DNA from: an uncultured Clostridia bacterium
GTDB lineage: Bacteria > Bacillota > Clostridia > Christensenellales > Borkfalkiaceae
DNA length: 10,161 bases
Direction of reading: 5' to 3'
NCBI GenBank assembly: GCA_934249265.1
Contig: CAKQKQ010000066.1
Coordinates: forward strand, 1-10,161
Each line of letters opens with the position of its first letter. Position 1 is the stretch's first letter. Made by a program: the position numbers and the translations under genes. The notes beneath the pieces are model-generated. The model saw only the letters and a program-made list of their open reading frames with translations. It searched no databases and was not told the DNA's origin. Shown piece after piece: positions 7,538-10,161 of this stretch.

Positions 7538-9451
7538 ATGTTTAACGAAACGACAAACGGCATAATTGCATACGACAAACGACTTAAACCTATTTTAAAC
7601 GGCGACGGCATTTCTTGCAAAATAAGCAAAAGCCGCATAAACGATTATATCGAGCAAATCACGCTTAAATACGTCAATAATACAACCGAAAAAACAGAAT
7701 ATTTGCCTTTTTATCAAGAGGAAAGAAAGGGCAGTCTTGATTTTTATATCATTCCGTGCGTAAACTATAACGGCAACGACTTCGGCGACGGCAAAGAGCC
7801 TAAAGGACTCGATATAAACGGCGAGCCTTGGATTTTTTCTTCGGACAGGACGGGTACGCCCGGGTGCGGAATTGTTTTAAGCGGCGGCGTGTGTTATGCT
7901 TTGTTCGGTCAGACAAACGGAGAAAATATACGCTGTTCGGCGAGTATCTTCAAAAGCGAGCAAAGCGTGTTTCAAAGGATATATTTTACTCATATCGAGT
8001 ACCCGAAGTGCTATTTAAGAAAGTTCGATTACGGCGACCCGATAATTAAGTTTTTGACTATAAACGCGGGCGAAACGCAAACGTTTGAGTGTTTCGAGTA
8101 TAAAAAAGATGCGGCTAATGGCGATGTGTATTCTTATGATAAATTGTTTGATTATCTTACGCAAACCGCGCCGAAACTTTATCCGCGATTTTGCGCCGAC
8201 GAAGTGAAAAAACAGTGCTTTTCGGTAACTATGAGCATGGTCGAAAAAACGCCTTTCGGCACGCTGTCAAACATGGGTTTACTTCCCGACGGAGAGCATA
8301 AAATAGGCGACGAAAACTGTAAGTTTATTTATAGAAAACACGGCAAGTACGAAATAGGTTGGTGCGGACAAAATATCACCGTTGCTGAAATGCTTTTGCG
8401 AAAATTTCTCGATTCGGGCGATACGTATTGCGTAAAAACGGCAATAGATATTGTGCAAACGTGGTTAAAACTGCGTCATAAGTCGGGACTTGTAAGCGCA
8501 AATTACGACGTGCCGCACAATAGCACCGAGCGCATCGACACGTGCAACGAAGGTTGGCTCGTGTATAAACTTTGTTTGATTATAGAACTAATAAATGACA
8601 ACAAGCAAAAGGTGATAAATGCGTTTAGCGGAGAGAAAAACATAGACGAGTTTTTGTCTCAAGCGGAAAATTGCGTTGACGGCATTTGCGAAGTGTTTTT
8701 TAAAAATTATCCGCAAAAATTGCCGCAAGCGGTTTATCCCGACGGCTCTTTGGCGATAGAAAAAGGCTGTGCGGGCACGATACTTGCGGCGGGAATAGCG
8801 TATGCCTATAAAGTTTTTAAGCAAGAAAAATATCTAAATTTTGCGATTAAATATTTTGACGCTTATTATGACGAGTATTTAAAAAATTCGTTGTGCGCGG
8901 GCGGCGCGCTCGATACTTATTGCGTCGATAAAGAAAGCGCAGGACCTATTTTGCGCACTGCATTACTGCTTTATGAGTACACAAACGATAAAAATTACTT
9001 GCAAAAAGCGGAAAATATAGCGCATTATTTAATGACTTGGACGTTTTATTTCAACGTGCCGTTCGATAAAAACACCGACTGCGGCAAACTCGACATAAAA
9101 ACGGCGGGCGGCACTGCGGTGTCGGTTGCGCATCATCACATTGACTGTTGGGGAATTTTTTACGTGCCCGATATGATTAAACTTTATAATCTCACGGGCA
9201 ATGCCGCTTATTTAACTCAAGCCGAAATGTTGTGGAATTTCACTTTGCAGTTTTCAAGCGACGGAAACTTGGTTTTGCACGGAATGAAACGACCATACGG
9301 CACTCAAAACGAAGCGGTTATTCAATGCAATTGGCACGGTGTAGACGAGAGCAAAGGTCTGTTAAACGACTGGCTCGTCGCTTGGGTAAAAACCTTTCAA
9401 TTGGACGTGCTATATTCAAAAGAGTTTATAAATTCTCCTATTTCAAAATAG
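7538..9451 (+). CDS. Cytoplasmic (alpha/alpha)6-like protein, possible glycoside hydrolase of unassigned family
   Basis: Protein of 637 residues without a signal peptide. I cannot place it in a named family. Residues 1-190 look beta-rich, and about 210-630 is a helical series resembling six-hairpin glycosidases. Recurrent helix-pair motifs are CGQNITVAEMLLRKFLDSG (276-294), NEGWLVYKLCLIIELIND (337-354), GCAGTILAAGIAYAYKVF (410-427), ESAGPILRTALLLYEYTND (466-484) and HHHIDCWGIFYVPDMIKLY (532-550). The repeated 'xYLxxAExxxxY/W' at about 487-497 and 558-567 is typical of alpha/alpha barrels. Conserved-looking polar clusters that could line an active site are LDTYCVDKES (458-467), AHHHIDCW (531-538) and CNWHGVDESKG (597-607). 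It is the only gene between two hairpins, and sits next to a GH36/GH39-like operon, so a role in hydrolysing imported oligosaccharides is inferred. An epimerase, lyase or isomerase with the same fold is also possible. The start is chosen for its ribosome site; a GTG 7 codons upstream is the alternative. Confidence 0.72.
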   Translation: MFNETTNGIIAYDKRLKPILNGDGISCKISKSRINDYIEQITLKYVNNTTEKTEYLPFYQEERKGSLDFYIIPCVNYNGNDFGDGKEPKGLDINGEPWIFSSDRTGTPGCGIVLSGGVCYALFGQTNGENIRCSASIFKSEQSVFQRIYFTHIEYPKCYLRKFDYGDPIIKFLTINAGETQTFECFEYKKDAANGDVYSYDKLFDYLTQTAPKLYPRFCADEVKKQCFSVTMSMVEKTPFGTLSNMGLLPDGEHKIGDENCKFIYRKHGKYEIGWCGQNITVAEMLLRKFLDSGDTYCVKTAIDIVQTWLKLRHKSGLVSANYDVPHNSTERIDTCNEGWLVYKLCLIIELINDNKQKVINAFSGEKNIDEFLSQAENCVDGICEVFFKNYPQKLPQAVYPDGSLAIEKGCAGTILAAGIAYAYKVFKQEKYLNFAIKYFDAYYDEYLKNSLCAGGALDTYCVDKESAGPILRTALLLYEYTNDKNYLQKAENIAHYLMTWTFYFNVPFDKNTDCGKLDIKTAGGTAVSVAHHHIDCWGIFYVPDMIKLYNLTGNAAYLTQAEMLWNFTLQFSSDGNLVLHGMKRPYGTQNEAVIQCNWHGVDESKGLLNDWLVAWVKTFQLDVLYSKEFINSPISK

Positions 9452-9464
9452 AATACTTCAATTT

Positions 9465-9502
9465 AAAAGCGATGCCAAACTGTATACACGGCGTCGCTTT
9501 TT
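9465..9502 (+). terminator. Intrinsic terminator of the 7538 gene
   Basis: A 12-base stem (9465-9476 with 9490-9501) with one wobble pair and a 13-base loop has a GC-rich top and an A-tract/T-tract base ending in TTTTT at 9498-9502. It starts 13 bases after the stop codon at 9451. This is a standard rho-independent terminator. The A-tract on the left side means it could also act on the opposite strand. Confidence 0.85.
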
Positions 9503-9694
9503 AAATGCGATTAAAGCCGCGTATTTTAGTGTAAACGGTCAATTTAATCGGTGGTATAAAAAGGTCTGCGAAATGCTAAAATTGCCTATTTTACGGTATA
9601 CGTATCGCGCAAAAAAGTAAAAATATATAAAATTCAACGATTGACTACACAAAAACTTCACGCCGACAAATTTCAAACAATATTAAAAAGCAAT

Positions 9695-9729
9695 AAAAAA
9701 GCGGGCTTGCAAAAATGTAAGTCCGCTTT
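9695..9729 (-). terminator. Hairpin at the end of the minus-strand gene, probable bidirectional terminator
   Basis: The inverted repeat (9698-9710 with 9717-9729, 6-base loop) lies about 30 bases past the stop of the minus-strand gene. Read on the minus strand it is followed by six T (9700-9695), as expected for a terminator, but two positions become A-C mismatches. Read on the + strand all 13 positions pair with two G-U wobbles and TTTTT follows at 9733-9737. It can plausibly stop transcription from both sides. Confidence 0.7.
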
Positions 9730-9760
9730 AAGTTTTTATTAAGTTTAATAAGTCTGCCGT

Positions 9761-10161
9761 TTAAAACAAACTTTTTTGAGTAGTGAGCGATTTTGCTTCG
9801 CCGTCAACAGCCGAAACGAGGTAAATATTGAATTGACCTTTTGCAGTTACGCCCGTTACGTTAAGCAAAGTAATATCGCCGTACAGCGACGAAAAATCGG
9901 AATTATCGTCGTGGTCGATATGCACTACCGCGTTGCCCAAAACGTCGTCCACTGCGTTTAAATTCAAAGTGAGATTATACGTCGGCGAAGAGTAAGAGTA
10001 ATCTTTAAGCACGTCGTCAAAGCCAAAAGTCTTTTTGTTTTCGCTGTTGATGGCGTCGGTAATAGTGTCGTTAATCGTTTGAGTAAAGTTTAGCATTTGT
10101 AAGATATAATCAAATGCGTTTTCTTTAAACTGCTGTTCGGTTACCGTTGTGTCATAACTGC
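9761..10161 (-). CDS. C-terminal part of a protein of unknown function (5' end off the window)
   Basis: The frame is open from the right edge down to the stop at 9763-9761, giving 132 complete visible codons. A Met at 10096 exists, but the frame continues upstream of it without a stop (SYDTTVTEQQFKENAFDYILQ precedes that Met), so it is probably internal and the gene begins outside the window. The visible part has a short helical segment (about FKENAFDYILQMLNFTQTINDTI) followed by a Ser/Asp/Asn/Thr-rich, beta-strand-like region with YNLTLNLN, VVHIDHDDNSDF and GQFNIYLVSAVDG. There are few Lys/Arg residues and no membrane segment at the C-terminus. This composition fits a secreted or surface protein, but that is only an impression. 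I do not recognise a family. It is convergent to the + strand genes and probably belongs to another transcription unit. Confidence 0.65.
   Translation of the reverse strand, partial: SYDTTVTEQQFKENAFDYILQMLNFTQTINDTITDAINSENKKTFGFDDVLKDYSYSSPTYNLTLNLNAVDDVLGNAVVHIDHDDNSDFSSLYGDITLLNVTGVTAKGQFNIYLVSAVDGEAKSLTTQKSLF

Larger units (their letters stand above)
9452..9760. other. Non-coding convergent gap between two opposed genes
   Basis: These 309 bases separate a + strand gene from the 3' end of a minus-strand gene. They hold the terminator at 9465-9502 and the hairpin at 9698-9729. The A/T-rich middle (about 9503-9690) shows no convincing gene, tRNA, repeat or promoter. The only start-stop frame noticed is a 15-codon one at 9573-9620, which I do not support as a gene. 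Confidence 0.7.

Noticed and set aside
9592..9604. Small inverted repeat TACG-GTATA-CGTA in the convergent gap, considered as an operator
   Set aside because: The arms are only four bases long, it stands alone and is not near a gene start. It is expected by chance in A/T-rich DNA.
9573..9620. 15-codon frame with an AAGG eight bases upstream in the convergent gap
   Set aside because: It is too short, lies between two terminators, and shows no recognisable peptide features. It is likely chance.
10094..10096. Met codon at 10096 as the start of the minus-strand gene
   Set aside because: The frame continues upstream without a stop to the window edge, and no good ribosome site precedes this Met, so it is probably internal.
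1..10161. CRISPR array, insertion sequence, tRNA or rRNA
   Set aside because: No spaced direct repeats, transposase-like frame, terminal inverted repeats or cloverleaf-like sequence was seen when reading both strands.

Overview
The window looks like a stretch of a Gram-positive, Bacillota/Clostridia-type genome of moderate to low GC, plausibly an uncultured gut or rumen anaerobe. This rests on several features: a long LplA-type ABC solute-binding protein, several lipobox lipoproteins, strong purine-rich Shine-Dalgarno sequences, very tight gene packing, standard stop codons including TGA, and hairpins with T-runs between transcription units. The taxonomic reading is an inference; there is no rRNA or marker gene.

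Region 1 (1-7414, + strand) reads as one operon of five genes separated by at most 28 bases. In order they are: the C-terminal part of an ABC sugar-binding protein whose start lies off the window; two tandem surface proteins that look like diverged copies of one beta-sandwich module, the first with a signal peptide plus C-terminal membrane tail and the second a lipoprotein; a cytoplasmic GH36-type alpha-galactosidase-like enzyme; and an exported lipoprotein with a GH39-like (clan GH-A) catalytic domain. A hairpin at 7426-7459 follows.

Region 2 (7538-9451, + strand) is a single gene for a cytoplasmic all-alpha protein that resembles the six-hairpin (alpha/alpha)6 glycosidases but that I cannot assign to a family. 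It ends at a clear intrinsic terminator (9465-9502).

Region 3 (9452-9760) is a non-coding convergent gap with that terminator and a second hairpin. It is followed by the 3' end of a minus-strand gene of unknown function that runs off the right edge.

Together the genes look like a glycan-use locus. The GH39-like lipoprotein would cut a polymer or glycoconjugate at the cell surface, the paired beta-sandwich proteins may hold the glycan, the binding protein would hand oligosaccharides to an ABC permease (not in the window), and the GH36 enzyme and perhaps the (alpha/alpha)6 protein would finish hydrolysis inside the cell. The substrate cannot be read from the sequence. The most novel parts are the tandem differently anchored paralogues, the GH36 protein with altered active-site motifs, and the unassigned (alpha/alpha)6 protein.
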